A stretch of 64,000 bases of DNA. Origin: Butyrivibrio sp. AC2005. GTDB lineage: Bacteria; Bacillota; Clostridia; Lachnospirales; Lachnospiraceae. Under the pieces are notes generated by a model, which had not been told where the DNA came from, did not search any database, and saw only the letters and a program-made list of their open reading frames with translations. Shown piece after piece: positions 15,870 to 28,061 of the stretch. Position 1 is the stretch's first letter. Each line of letters opens with the position of its first letter. The stretch lies in NCBI RefSeq assembly GCF_000424145.1, contig NZ_AUJI01000015.1, forward strand, positions 55,222-119,221. Direction: 5' to 3'. The position numbers and the translations under genes are program-made.

Positions 15870-16685
15870 TTATTTTTTAAGAGTTACAACAACTCGGCGG
15901 AACGGTTCTTCTCCTTCACTATGAGTTGTAACATATTTATCATACTGAAGTGCTGAATGAATTATTCTTCTCTCATAAGGATTCATAGGTTCCAAAGACA
16001 TTGACTGTCTGTTTTTTCTAACCTTATAAGCAATATTCTTAGCGAGATTTTCAAGGGTTGCTTTTCTTCTTTCACGATAGTTCTCAGTATCAACCTTTAC
16101 ATGAATATAATCTTCACTTCCTCTGTTAACAACAAGAGAAATAAGATATTGCAGTGAATCAAGTGTCTGTCCTCTCTTTCCAATAAGAACACCCATCTCA
16201 TCACCGGAAAGTTCAATTTCAAGAATTTTATCTGTTTCATTGTATTTGGCATTAAACTCAACCTTCATGTTCATAGCACCAAATACATTTGATAAGAATT
16301 CCTTGGAACGAGTTATAAATTCATGATCATAAACATATGAAATCTTCTTCTCTTCTTTAACTTCCTTATTATCTTCAGAAGATTCCTTCTTTATTTCTTC
16401 TTTTTTCTCTTCCTTCTTCTGAGCCTTTTTACTTTCTTTCTTTTCTTCTTTTTCCTTGACCTTTGTATCAACCTGCTCTTCCAATGAAGTTTTCACTTCA
16501 GTCTCTGCAGTTGATACTTTTACTCTTGCCCTAATAACAGCAGGCTTAACATTTAAGCCAAGAAATCCTGTGGAACCTGAAGAAATAACTTCATAATCAA
16601 GATTGTCACTTGTAACCATAAGCTGAGCACACGCTTCTGTGATGCAATCCTCTACAGTCTTTTTAGAAATTTCTATATATTCCAT
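15870..16685 (-). CDS. jag: SpoIIIJ-associated RNA-binding protein Jag (KhpB/EloR)
   Basis: The 271-residue protein has the three usual parts: a Jag-N domain (residues 1-55, MEYIEISKKTVEDCITEACA), a long Lys/Glu-rich linker (about 65-120), then a KH domain with GVLIGKRGQTLDSLQYL and a C-terminal R3H domain with LEPMNPYERRIIHSALQYD. KhpB/EloR proteins bind RNA and influence cell elongation and division. It follows yidC by 15 bp in the conserved cluster. The charged linker is longer than in many homologues. Confidence 0.95.
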   Translation of the reverse strand: MEYIEISKKTVEDCITEACAQLMVTSDNLDYEVISSGSTGFLGLNVKPAVIRARVKVSTAETEVKTSLEEQVDTKVKEKEEKKESKKAQKKEEKKEEIKKESSEDNKEVKEEKKISYVYDHEFITRSKEFLSNVFGAMNMKVEFNAKYNETDKILEIELSGDEMGVLIGKRGQTLDSLQYLISLVVNRGSEDYIHVKVDTENYRERRKATLENLAKNIAYKVRKNRQSMSLEPMNPYERRIIHSALQYDKYVTTHSEGEEPFRRVVVTLKK

Positions 16686-16700
16686 TTTATTATCCCCTAA

Positions 16701-17993
16701 TTAGTTATTCTTTTGATCAAACTCTTTTACCATATTTGCTCTGGCAAGAAGACTATCTTTTCTTATCTTACCTGATTCGTAAATTTTGTTTGCGTTTTTA
16801 ATACCCTCTTCCTTCTCCTTCTCAGATCTGGTTGATGTATATGTATTCATTGTTCTTGTATTCATGCTTGCATAACGATTCATCTGAGGTGTTGCCTTCA
16901 TTTTTTCCATCTTCTCGTTATACTTCTCGATATTCTTTTCAATCTGAGCATCAATATCAATTTTGTCAATGTGCTTGTTTATAACTATCTGCTGAATAGT
17001 ACGAACAACAGCACCTGCAATCCAATAAATACCAAGACCTGCAGGAAAAGTAAATGTGAAGAAAAGTGACATGAGAGGCATCATCATGTTCATTGTCTTC
17101 ATAGAGTTAGCCATCTGAGCTGCCTGATCATTAGGATCATTTGAAGTCTGTGCAGGCTGAGGCATAAGTTTAAGACTTATCCACTGAGTCAGACATGAAA
17201 GAAGCGGAATAATAAGCGCAACTATAAAAAGAACAAATGACTTATTTTGCCAAGCAGTCTGTACCATATAAGAAGGTGAATCACCCATGTTCAGACCAAG
17301 GAAATTATTGTACTTATTAAGAAGTTCATGCGATCTGAATATAGAATCAGAAAGATTTCCAAATTTTTCTGTAAGTGAGTTCCAATCAGCTGAGGAAGCT
17401 TTGTAAAGAACATCAATAAATGTATTTTCAACATAAGATACATTACCTGATGTAAAAGCTTCATTACTGAACTGCTTGGAATACTGAGATGCACTTGAAA
17501 GAGTCTGTAAAAACTCAGATGCTCCCGCTGTCTCACGAAGTTCTGAAACTAAAGGATAAAATGCATTCTTAACCTGACTAACATAAGCAGGCATTGAATA
17601 AATTACTCTGTAAAGAGCAACCATGATAGGAAGCTGAATTATTAACTGAACGCAGCTACCTGTCTGTGATACGCCATATTTGGCATATACAGCTTTAATC
17701 TCTTCCTGCTGAGCGAGCATAGACTCGTTGTCTTTTTTTCCTTTGTACTTTTTCTGAATTTCCTGAATCTCAGGATTCATTCTTGCCTGCAGCTTAGAAA
17801 ACTTCTGCTGCTTATAGGTAAGAGGCATCAGAAAAATGTACATGATAATAGTAAATAAAATAATTGCAAGACCGGTACTGGGAATACCAATCTTATCAAG
17901 GACTATGAAAATCCAGTTCATTATATGACCAAGAAGCCATGCAATGGGACCTACAATTTTTCCCTGATATTGTGTCAACGTAACAATATTCAA
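16701..17993 (-). CDS. yidC: Membrane protein insertase YidC/OxaA
   Basis: The 430-residue protein inserts membrane proteins alone or with Sec. After an N-terminal hydrophobic segment (about 12-35) comes the first conserved helix with FLMPLTYKQQKFSKLQARM and a positively charged cytoplasmic hairpin, then QLIIQLPIMVALYRVIY. Between the second and third conserved helices is an extracytoplasmic insertion of roughly 100 residues, longer than in Bacillus SpoIIIJ. The helical end FPAGLGIYWIAGAVVRTIQQ and a basic Lys-rich tail complete it. It is upstream of jag and downstream of yidD. Confidence 0.96.
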   Translation of the reverse strand: MNIVTLTQYQGKIVGPIAWLLGHIMNWIFIVLDKIGIPSTGLAIILFTIIMYIFLMPLTYKQQKFSKLQARMNPEIQEIQKKYKGKKDNESMLAQQEEIKAVYAKYGVSQTGSCVQLIIQLPIMVALYRVIYSMPAYVSQVKNAFYPLVSELRETAGASEFLQTLSSASQYSKQFSNEAFTSGNVSYVENTFIDVLYKASSADWNSLTEKFGNLSDSIFRSHELLNKYNNFLGLNMGDSPSYMVQTAWQNKSFVLFIVALIIPLLSCLTQWISLKLMPQPAQTSNDPNDQAAQMANSMKTMNMMMPLMSLFFTFTFPAGLGIYWIAGAVVRTIQQIVINKHIDKIDIDAQIEKNIEKYNEKMEKMKATPQMNRYASMNTRTMNTYTSTRSEKEKEEGIKNANKIYESGKIRKDSLLARANMVKEFDQKNN

Positions 17994-18010
17994 AACCTAT
18001 CCTCCAATAC

Positions 18011-18220
18011 TTAAGGTACCGGATCATAACCACCGCTGGAAAATGGATTACATCTTAGTATTCTCCAGGCAGCAAGTATACTTCCTTTTATTGCACCATA
18101 TTTTTCTATTGCTTCTAATCCGTATTGCGAACAAGTCGGTATATACGGACATTTTGTTCTCTTCATGGGAGAAACATACTTTTGATAAATCTTAATCAGG
18201 AATATCAGTATTTTCTTCAT
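18011..18220 (-). CDS. yidD: Membrane protein insertion efficiency factor YidD
   Basis: The 69-residue protein has the family's conserved cysteines and proline pattern: [20 protein letters not shown] then [19 protein letters not shown]. It is an amphipathic, membrane-associated helper of YidC. Its start lies inside the 3' end of rnpA (29 bases of overlap), the usual coupling in this cluster. Confidence 0.95.
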   Translation of the reverse strand: MKKILIFLIKIYQKYVSPMKRTKCPYIPTCSQYGLEAIEKYGAIKGSILAAWRILRCNPFSSGGYDPVP

Positions 18221-18569
18221 CTTTCACCTCATCATTTTTCCTTAGATGAGACTTCCCGGCCAGATATAAAAATGACTTTTCTATATCAAAATATGAAGCA
18301 TCTTTAGCACGGCTTCTGGCCACGACTACTATATCTAAACCACTATTAAATATATTTTCATGTAGTCGGTAAACTTCTCGAATCAGTCTTGCAAACCTGT
18401 GCCTTACAACACTGTTCCCTACTTTTTTACTAGCTGAAATACCAAGTCTGTTTATTGCGGTATTATTTTCTCTGACATATATGACAATATTCTTATCTGC
18501 GTATGACTTACCGTTTTTATAAACAATCTTAAAATCAGCTGTTTTTCTTAAGCTTTCTGTTTTTTGCAT
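18192..18569 (-). CDS. rnpA: Ribonuclease P protein component
   Basis: The 125-residue basic protein binds the RNase P RNA and helps cleave tRNA 5' leaders. [26 protein letters not shown] carries the RNR-like motif; the central Arg-rich helix ([16 protein letters not shown]) and the following [15 protein letters not shown] are typical. Length is at the upper end of the usual range, with a charged C-terminal extension into yidD. It follows rpmH after a gap holding two hairpins. Confidence 0.95.
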   Translation of the reverse strand: MQKTESLRKTADFKIVYKNGKSYADKNIVIYVRENNTAINRLGISASKKVGNSVVRHRFARLIREVYRLHENIFNSGLDIVVVARSRAKDASYFDIEKSFLYLAGKSHLRKNDEVKDEENTDIPD

Positions 18570-18594
18570 ATTATTATTCTACGAATATGAAAAT

Positions 18595-18649
18595 ACGCGA
18601 ATATGCATCTATGCACATTCGCGTAACAAGACCACAATATGATGTGGTC
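18595..18649 (-). other. Tandem hairpins between rpmH and rnpA
   Basis: Read on the minus strand, GACCAC/GTGGTC (18630-18649) is followed by ACGCGAAT/ATTCGCGT (18595-18624) with an inner GCAT/ATGC. The second is followed only by ATTTTC. They probably cut rnpA output relative to rpmH by partial termination or act as RNA-processing sites. Confidence 0.55.
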
Positions 18650-18653
18650 CTAA

Positions 18654-18788
18654 TTATGCAGATATCTTTTTTCTACCCTTAAGTCTTCTGGCAGCAAGTA
18701 CCTTTCTGCCTCCCTTAGTTGCCATTCTTGCTCTAAAGCCGTGAACACGAGCTCTCTGAAGCTTATGCGGCTGATAAGTTCTCTTCAT
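18654..18788 (-). CDS. rpmH: 50S ribosomal protein L34
   Basis: The 44-residue, very basic protein begins [20 protein letters not shown] and ends [11 protein letters not shown], the standard L34. The start at 18788 follows aaaaaggaggtg with a 9-nt spacer; the longer open frame is its leader. It heads the minus-strand cluster next to oriC. Confidence 0.98.
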   Translation of the reverse strand: MKRTYQPHKLQRARVHGFRARMATKGGRKVLAARRLKGRKKISA

Positions 18789-18861
18789 AGTCGAAATACA
18801 CCTCCTTTTTAAATCTATTAAGCAAATAACATAATTGTCTGAATCAGAAAAAATCGTTGTT

Positions 18862-18890
18862 ATTATAATAAAATTCAGCATTTACGTCAA
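18862..18890 (-). promoter_or_regulatory. Promoter of the rpmH cluster
   Basis: On the minus strand TTGACG (18885-18890) and TATAAT (18862-18867) are separated by 17 bp, a near-consensus sigma-A promoter 70 bp before the L34 start. The DnaA box at 18904-18912 lies just upstream. Confidence 0.85.
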
Positions 18891-18903
18891 GTTTAAAATT
18901 AAT

Positions 18904-19203
18904 TGTGGATAACTATAAAAAATAATTAAAAATTTTCTTAACAATATATGGTGTTATTAATAGTTATCCACATCTAAATGTTGATTTTGTGGATAACTTG
19001 TTATTATCTGTAAATTTGATTATTTTATCCACAAAATGTGGATTGAATGTGGAAAACATTTCAGATTATTTTTTATAAAAAATAAGAAATCCAGTATTTA
19101 TGCGGCTTAGATATGGTGAATATGTTTATCCACTTTTTTCGACTTTTCCACTTCTGATATTTTTTATTATACAAAAATATTTTTTTTAAAAAAGTTATCC
19201 ACA
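18904..19203. other. Replication origin, upstream DnaA-box cluster (oriC)
   Basis: Five perfect TTATCCACA boxes are present: 18964-18972, 19025-19033 and 19195-19203 on the + strand, 18904-18912 and 18988-18996 on the minus strand. Near matches include 19037-19045 (TGTGGATTG), 19048-19056 (TGTGGAAAA), 19126-19134 (TTATCCACT) and 19144-19152 (TTTTCCACT). The 486-bp gap between rpmH and dnaA contains no gene. Transcription leaves the region in both directions. This is the standard Firmicutes oriC position. Confidence 0.95.
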
Positions 19204-19215
19204 ATTGCCCCATGT

Positions 19216-19244
19216 TTGATATTTATTTTTCCATACGATAAAAT
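19216..19244 (+). promoter_or_regulatory. dnaA promoter
   Basis: TTGATA (19216-19221) and TAAAAT (19239-19244) are 17 bp apart and lie 31 bp before the dnaA ATG. The DnaA box at 19195-19203 is 12 bp upstream of the -35, which would allow autorepression. Confidence 0.7.
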
Positions 19245-19274
19245 AAGTCTTAAATTCGCAATTGGGAGATTTTT

Positions 19275-20666
19275 ATGGAAAAAGCTACGGAAATAACACA
19301 AAAACTAACAGAGAACTTTGAAAAGTTAAAGGAAGAAATACGAGTAGAACTTGGAATGACCACAATATCTTTTGATACCTGGATCAAACCCCTTTCTTTT
19401 TATAAATATGAAAATGGTACCGTCATCGTTTTAATTCCTTTCGATGACACCAATGCTCTCAACTATATTGAACGCAAATATCAAAAATTCTTTAAGGTAA
19501 CTCTCTCTGAGTTTTTAGATGAAAATATAGAGGTCGAATTTTTATTAGAAAAAGATGCTCATATTAATAAAGAAGAAACTCATTCAGATAACTCTGATAA
19601 ACCTAAATCAAATCAGAATAACTATGAATTTTCAAATCTGAATCCTAAATATATTTTTGATACATATGTTGTAGGTGGAAATAACCGATTCGCATACAAT
19701 GCTTCACTTGCAGTTGCTGAATCACCCGGTGAAGCATATAATCCCCTCTTCTTATACGGAGGACCGGGACTTGGTAAAACTCACCTTATGCATGCTATCG
19801 GTCATTTTATTATTGAAAACAATCCTGGATTTAAGGTTTTGTATGTCACATCTGAACAATTTACTAATGAAGTAATTGAATCAATCAGAAGTGGTAAAGC
19901 CGAAGCCATGAGCCGTCTTCGTGATAAATACCGTACTGTAGATGTTCTTATGGTAGATGATGTACAGTTTATTATAGGTAAGGAAAGTACACAGGAAGAA
20001 TTTTTCCATACCTTCAATGTACTTCACCAGTCTGGAAAACAGATTATTATTTCATCTGATAAACCACCTAAGGAAATGGAAACTCTTGAGGAAAGATTCC
20101 GTTCAAGATTCGAGATGGGACTTATTTCAGATATTCAGGCTCCCGATTATGAAACCAGAATGGCTATTCTTAAGAAAAACGCAGAAAGCTATTCAAAACA
20201 TATTGACGATGAGATATTCGAATATATTGCTACTAATATTAAGTCAAATATCAGAGAACTTGAAGGTGCATATAATAAGATAATTGCTTTCTCACGTTTA
20301 AATAAGGTAGAGATTACTCTTGATAATGCAAAAGAAGCTCTTAAGGACATTATTTATCCTGATGTTTCAAAGGTTATTACTATCTCTCTTATTATAAGTA
20401 CAGTTTGTGAACAGTATGGAGTAAGGCAGGAAGATATTACCTCGAAAAAAAGAAACAAGGAAATAGTTCTTCCAAGACAGATAGTAATGTATCTTGCAAG
20501 GGAACTTACTGATCTTCCACTTGAGGAAATCGGTAAAGCTCTTGGTAAAAAGGACCACACAACCGTTATGAGTGGTGTAAACAAAATAAAAGATCTTTTA
20601 ACTATAGATGATGAGCTTAACAGAAATCTTGATATTATTAATAAGAAGTTAAACCCTTCTGCATGA
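19275..20666 (+). CDS. dnaA: Chromosomal replication initiator DnaA
   Basis: The 463-residue AAA+ initiator binds DnaA boxes and opens oriC. Domain I covers about residues 1-90 (FDTWIKPLSFYKYENGTVIV), domain II is a short polar linker (about 100-122), domain III has GGPGLGKTHLMHAIGH (Walker A) and VLMVDDVQFIIGKESTQEEF (Walker B), and domain IV ends with LGKKDHTTVMSGVNKIK, the DNA-binding signature. The start follows tgggaga. The gene lies between the two halves of the origin. Confidence 0.99.
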   Translation: MEKATEITQKLTENFEKLKEEIRVELGMTTISFDTWIKPLSFYKYENGTVIVLIPFDDTNALNYIERKYQKFFKVTLSEFLDENIEVEFLLEKDAHINKEETHSDNSDKPKSNQNNYEFSNLNPKYIFDTYVVGGNNRFAYNASLAVAESPGEAYNPLFLYGGPGLGKTHLMHAIGHFIIENNPGFKVLYVTSEQFTNEVIESIRSGKAEAMSRLRDKYRTVDVLMVDDVQFIIGKESTQEEFFHTFNVLHQSGKQIIISSDKPPKEMETLEERFRSRFEMGLISDIQAPDYETRMAILKKNAESYSKHIDDEIFEYIATNIKSNIRELEGAYNKIIAFSRLNKVEITLDNAKEALKDIIYPDVSKVITISLIISTVCEQYGVRQEDITSKKRNKEIVLPRQIVMYLARELTDLPLEEIGKALGKKDHTTVMSGVNKIKDLLTIDDELNRNLDIINKKLNPSA

Positions 20667-20682
20667 TAAAGTGGATAACTCA

Positions 20683-20713
20683 GTTTATAAATAGTTTATA
20701 AATTGTTTATAAA
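20683..20713. repeat. Three GTTTATAAA repeats at 11-bp period
   Basis: GTTTATAAA occurs at 20683-20691, 20694-20702 and 20705-20713, that is, on one face of the helix. The repeats begin 4 bp after a DnaA-box-like sequence and are good candidates for the DnaA-filament loading or unwinding element. Confidence 0.8.
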
Positions 20714-20822
20714 CTGGGGATAAGAGTGGAAAAGTTTTTTATGGCCTTAAATCGCAAAATTTGCCTTGTGGAGAACATTTAGCTTTTTAACATTAAATTT
20801 TTATTTATCAACTATTAAAAAT

Positions 20823-20851
20823 TTGTAAATAAGGCAGATAAATTGTATAAT
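20823..20851 (+). promoter_or_regulatory. dnaN promoter
   Basis: TTGTAA (20823-20828) and TATAAT (20846-20851) are separated by 17 bp. The transcript would carry a 5' leader of about 110 nt before dnaN. Confidence 0.7.
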
Positions 20852-20968
20852 AGATAAGGATTTCCACATATCAACACCTATTACTAATTATAATATTATT
20901 TATTATTAATTAATTTATACATAGTGTTTTGTGCATAATCACTTTCTTGTTGGAGGAGTTCTTAACTC

Positions 20969-22078
20969 ATGAAGTTTGTTTGTTCTAAATCAAATCTTAT
21001 TGCCGGATTACAGATTGTTTCCAAAGCTGTTCCTAATAAGACAACTATGTCAATTTTGGAATGCATTCTTATTGATGCAACCGAACAGGTAATTAAATTT
21101 ATTGCCAACGACATGGAGCTTGGTATTCAGACTGAGGTAGATGGAAATATTCTTGAAAGAGGATATATAGCAATTGATGCCAAAATTTTCTTTGACATTA
21201 TCAGAAAGCTTCCTGACAGTGATGTAACTATCGAATCTGATCCTAATGGCAAAGTTACTATAAGCTGTGAAAAAGCTAAATTTGGTATTGTAGGAAGAAA
21301 TGCAGATGATTTTACATATCTTCCCAATATAGAAAGAATAGACGGTATCTCTGTATCTCAGTTTACCTTGAAGAATATTATTCAGCAGACTATTTTCTCT
21401 ATTGCTGAAAATGACGCCAATAAGATGATGAGTGGCGAGTTATTCGAGATTAATCAGGATACCTTAAAACTGGTATCTCTTGACGGACATCGTATCTCAA
21501 TACGTAAAGTTAAGCTTCAGAATTCTTATAATTCCAAAAAGGTTGTAGTTCCCGGTAAAACTCTTTCTGACATTAGCAAGATAATTACTGACAGTACAGA
21601 GAATAACGTAGAGATTTTCTTTACTGATAAACATATTTTATTTGAATTTGATAAGACTATCGTTGTTTCAAGACTCCTTGAGGGAGAATATTTCAATATT
21701 GATCAGATGCTTTCAAGTGATTATGAAACAAAGATGACTATTTCAAGAAAAGAGATGCTTGATTGTATAGACAGAGCTACTCTTCTTGTTAAGGAAGGCG
21801 ATAAAAAGCCTGTTATCATTTCAATTACAGATGAAAAGATGGAACTTAAGATCAATTCAACTATAGGAAGTATGGATGAAGAAATCGAAATAGAGAAACA
21901 GGGTAAGGATCTGATAATCGGATTTAATCCCAAGTTTCTTATAGATGCTCTTCGTGCTATTGATGATGAGAACATAGATATCTATATGGTTAATCCAAAG
22001 GCACCATGCTTTATAAGGGATAAGGATTCAAATTATATCTATCTTGTTCTTCCTATAAATTTTTTAACAGTGAGCTAA
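20969..22078 (+). CDS. dnaN: DNA polymerase III subunit beta (sliding clamp)
   Basis: The 369-residue clamp holds the polymerase on DNA. It begins MKFVCSKSNLIAGLQIVSKA, the normal N-terminus; the middle contains LVSLDGHRISIRK, and the C-terminus YIYLVLPINFLTVS fits the conserved end of clamps, with the hydrophobic pocket residues nearby. Start ATG follows ttggaggag. It heads dnaN-S4-recF-gyrB-gyrA. Confidence 0.98.
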   Translation: MKFVCSKSNLIAGLQIVSKAVPNKTTMSILECILIDATEQVIKFIANDMELGIQTEVDGNILERGYIAIDAKIFFDIIRKLPDSDVTIESDPNGKVTISCEKAKFGIVGRNADDFTYLPNIERIDGISVSQFTLKNIIQQTIFSIAENDANKMMSGELFEINQDTLKLVSLDGHRISIRKVKLQNSYNSKKVVVPGKTLSDISKIITDSTENNVEIFFTDKHILFEFDKTIVVSRLLEGEYFNIDQMLSSDYETKMTISRKEMLDCIDRATLLVKEGDKKPVIISITDEKMELKINSTIGSMDEEIEIEKQGKDLIIGFNPKFLIDALRAIDDENIDIYMVNPKAPCFIRDKDSNYIYLVLPINFLTVS

Positions 22079-22082
22079 GATA

Positions 22083-22300
22083 ATGGAAACAATAAAAATA
22101 AGTTTAAGAGAAAACGACGAATTCATTAAATTGGGACAGGCCATGAAAAAGGCAGGTCTCGAAGAATCCGGAGTTGACGCCAAAATGGATATTCAGGAAG
22201 GTCTCGTTAAGGTAAACGGAGAAGTTGAGACACGAAGAGGAAGAAAGCTTTACAGCGGGGATACTATCGAATACGAAGGCGTTCAGGTACAAATAACAAA

Positions 22301-22304
<4 letters not shown>
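22083..22304 (+). CDS. yaaA: S4-domain RNA-binding protein (YaaA/RlbA-like)
   Basis: The 73-residue protein is essentially one S4 fold: INLGQAMKKAG-type helix (KLGQAMKKAGLEESGVDAKM) followed by VKVNGEVETRRGRKLYSGD. Members are found between dnaN and recF in Firmicutes and are linked to ribosome assembly. Its stop overlaps the start of recF (ATGA), so translation is coupled. Confidence 0.93.
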
Positions 22305-25352
<3,048 letters not shown>

Positions 25353-25357
25353 TATTT

Positions 25358-25400
25358 GCCTTTCAATTATTGGAAGGCGTCAGCGAAGCTGACGGATAGG
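25358..25400 (+). repeat. Double-hairpin repeat, copy 1 (gyrB-gyrA gap)
   Basis: The unit reads as GCCTTtC...GgAAGGC, then GTCAGC-GAA-GCTGAC, then GGATAGG. The last part provides the Shine-Dalgarno-like sequence 8 nt before the gyrA ATG. The layout matches two other copies at 37693 and 61792. Confidence 0.65.
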
Positions 25401-25407
25401 ATAAAAA

Positions 25408-28056
25408 ATGGCGGATAACAATAACAACAATAATAACCAGAATGGAGAAGAGTTAGCTGATGATGTATTTGATCAGGTAACTACTGACAGAATAAAGGAA
25501 GTAGATCTTCAGAAGACAATGGAAGCTGATTATATAGATTATGCCATGAGTGTAATCGCTTCCCGTGCGCTTCCTGATGTAAGAGACGGACTTAAGCCTG
25601 TTCAGAGAAGAATTCTCTATTCCATGATAGAGCTGAATAACGGACCTGATAAGCCGCATCGTAAATGCGCCCGTATCGTAGGTGATACAATGGGTAAATT
25701 TCACCCTCATGGTGACAGTTCAATTTACGGAGCTTTGGTTAACATGGCTCAGCCCTGGTCAATGAGATATTGTCTTGTTGACGGACATGGTAACTTCGGA
25801 TCTGTGGATGGTGACGGCGCAGCTGCCATGCGATACACAGAGGCAAGACTTACCAAGATTTCCATGGAAATGACGGCTGACATTAATAAAGACACCGTTG
25901 ATTTCACACCTAACTTTGATGAGACAGAGAAAGAGCCTGCTGTACTTCCTGCAAGATTTCCCAATCTTCTTGTGAATGGAACAACAGGTATTGCCGTCGG
26001 AATGGCTACAAATATTCCGCCTCACAACCTTCGTGAGGTAATTGCTGCTGTTGTTAAGATGATTGACAATAAGGTCAATGAAGACAGAGAGACAGATATA
26101 GAGGAGCTTCTTCCAATAGTAAAGGCTCCCGATTTTCCTACAGGTGGTATCATTCTCGGTACAAGAGGTGCAGAGGAAGCATACAGAACAGGAAGAGGTA
26201 AGGTTGTAGTTCGTGCGGTAACAGATATTGAAACTATGCCAAACGGCAAGAGCAGAATTATAGTAACTGAGCTGCCTTACCTTGTTAACAAAGCAAATCT
26301 TATTTCAAAGATTGCCGAATATGTAAAGCTTAAGAAACTTGACGGTATTACAGCTCTTAGAGATGAATCAGACCGTGAAGGTATGAGAATTGTTATAGAG
26401 CTCAGACATGATGTTAATGCAAATGTGATGCTTAACCGTCTTTTTAAACATACACAGCTCCAGGATTCATTTGGTATTATCATGCTGGCTCTTGTTAATA
26501 ATGAGCCTAAGATTCTTGGACTTGTTGATATGCTTCATCACTACATTGTCCACCAGGAGGAAGTAGTAACAAGAAGAACTCAGTACGATCTCAACAAAGC
26601 TGAAGAGAGAAATCACATTGTTGAGGGATTACTGATAGCTCTTGATAATATTGATGAGGTTATCAGGATAATCCGCGGCAGTTCAACTGTTCAGATAGCA
26701 AAAGAACAGTTAATGGAGAGATTCGGATTATCAGATGTTCAGGCACAGGCTATCGTAGACATGCGTCTTCGTACTCTTACCGGTTTGGAAAGAGACAAGC
26801 TTGAGCAGGAGCATGCTGAACTCTTAAAGAGAATTGAGGAGTTGAAGCTCATTCTTTCCGACAAGAAAGTACTTCTTGGAGTAATCAGAAAAGAGATCAC
26901 TGAAATATCAGATAAATATGGCGATGATCGTAAAACTCAGATAGGACATGATGATTCCGATATTAACATTGAGGATATGATTCCAAATGTTAATACAGTT
27001 ATAGCTATGACAAACGTTGGCTACATCAAGCGTATGTCCATAGAAAATTTCCGCGCACAGAATCGTGGAGGTAAGGGAATAAAGGGAATATCCACAATTG
27101 AAAATGACTATGTGGAAGATCTTCTTATGACCACAACACACAACTATATTATGTTCTTTACCAATAAGGGAAGAGCTTACAGACTTAAGGCTTATCAGAT
27201 TCCCGAGGCATCAAGAACATCCAGGGGAACAGCTGTTGTAAATCTTCTGCAGCTTTCACCTGAAGAAAAAATCACAGCTACTATTCCGATAAAGGAATAC
27301 TCTGAGGAGAAGAATCTCTTCATGGTTACCAAGAAGGGAACTGTTAAGAAGACTCCTGTAATGGAATTTGCAAATGTAAGAAAGAACGGACTTACAGCAA
27401 TTAATCTTGATGATGATGACGAGCTTATTGAGGTTAAGACAACAAAGGCAGATTCTGAGATTTTCCTTGTTACCAAGAATGGAATGTGTATCAGATTTAA
27501 GGAGACAGATGTAAGACCTACAGGAAGATCATCAATGGGTGTAAGAGGAATTATGCTTGGTGATCAGGATGAAGTTGTAGGAATGCAGCTGAATTCTCAG
27601 GGAGATTCGCTCCTTATTGTTTCTGAAAAAGGATTTGGAAAGAGAACAGAATTAAATGAATTCCATATTCAGCTCAGAGGTGGTAAGGGAGTTAAGTGCT
27701 ATAAGATAACAGAGAAGACCGGAAATGTAATCGGTGTAAAAGCTGTTAAGGATGAGCATGAAATTATGATGATAACCAATAGTGGAATACTTATTCAGCT
27801 GAGAATGGAAGAAATAACTATTCATGGCAGAGTAACTTCCGGTGTTAAGATGATAAATCTTGACAAGGGTGTCAGTGTAGTTGCTATCGCAAAGGTACGT
27901 GAAAAGATATCAAATGGCGACGAAGAATTTGAAAATATCGAGGATGCTATGGAAGATATTCCTGAGGATGAAGGAATAGAAATAAATGACAACTTTGATG
28001 ATGATATCGAAGAAGATACCTTTGAGGATACTGAAGAAGATACAGACGAAGAGTAA
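25408..28056 (+). CDS. gyrA: DNA gyrase subunit A
   Basis: The 882-residue breakage-reunion subunit has the quinolone-resistance region [16 protein letters not shown], the catalytic Tyr in [12 protein letters not shown], and a C-terminal beta-pinwheel with the GyrA-box [10 protein letters not shown] (Q in the first position of the canonical QRRGGKG is replaced). The last roughly 50 residues are almost all Asp/Glu ([19 protein letters not shown]), an acidic tail that in some gyrases tunes DNA wrapping. Start at the ATG 8 nt after the repeat-derived ribosome-binding site. Confidence 0.98.
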   Translation: MADNNNNNNNQNGEELADDVFDQVTTDRIKEVDLQKTMEADYIDYAMSVIASRALPDVRDGLKPVQRRILYSMIELNNGPDKPHRKCARIVGDTMGKFHPHGDSSIYGALVNMAQPWSMRYCLVDGHGNFGSVDGDGAAAMRYTEARLTKISMEMTADINKDTVDFTPNFDETEKEPAVLPARFPNLLVNGTTGIAVGMATNIPPHNLREVIAAVVKMIDNKVNEDRETDIEELLPIVKAPDFPTGGIILGTRGAEEAYRTGRGKVVVRAVTDIETMPNGKSRIIVTELPYLVNKANLISKIAEYVKLKKLDGITALRDESDREGMRIVIELRHDVNANVMLNRLFKHTQLQDSFGIIMLALVNNEPKILGLVDMLHHYIVHQEEVVTRRTQYDLNKAEERNHIVEGLLIALDNIDEVIRIIRGSSTVQIAKEQLMERFGLSDVQAQAIVDMRLRTLTGLERDKLEQEHAELLKRIEELKLILSDKKVLLGVIRKEITEISDKYGDDRKTQIGHDDSDINIEDMIPNVNTVIAMTNVGYIKRMSIENFRAQNRGGKGIKGISTIENDYVEDLLMTTTHNYIMFFTNKGRAYRLKAYQIPEASRTSRGTAVVNLLQLSPEEKITATIPIKEYSEEKNLFMVTKKGTVKKTPVMEFANVRKNGLTAINLDDDDELIEVKTTKADSEIFLVTKNGMCIRFKETDVRPTGRSSMGVRGIMLGDQDEVVGMQLNSQGDSLLIVSEKGFGKRTELNEFHIQLRGGKGVKCYKITEKTGNVIGVKAVKDEHEIMMITNSGILIQLRMEEITIHGRVTSGVKMINLDKGVSVVAIAKVREKISNGDEEFENIEDAMEDIPEDEGIEINDNFDDDIEEDTFEDTEEDTDEE

Positions 28057-28061
28057 TACTT

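Larger units (their letters stand above)
20667..20968. other. Downstream part of oriC / probable unwinding region (302 bp, no gene)
   Basis: The dnaA-dnaN gap is very AT-rich. It starts with a DnaA-box-like AGTGGATAA (20670-20678) followed by three GTTTATAAA copies at exactly 11-bp spacing. Further weak boxes (ggggataag at about 20716-20724, tttccacat at about 20860-20869) are present. This fits the bipartite origin seen in Bacillus, where the unwinding element lies after dnaA. The dnaN promoter is in the same gap. Confidence 0.75.
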
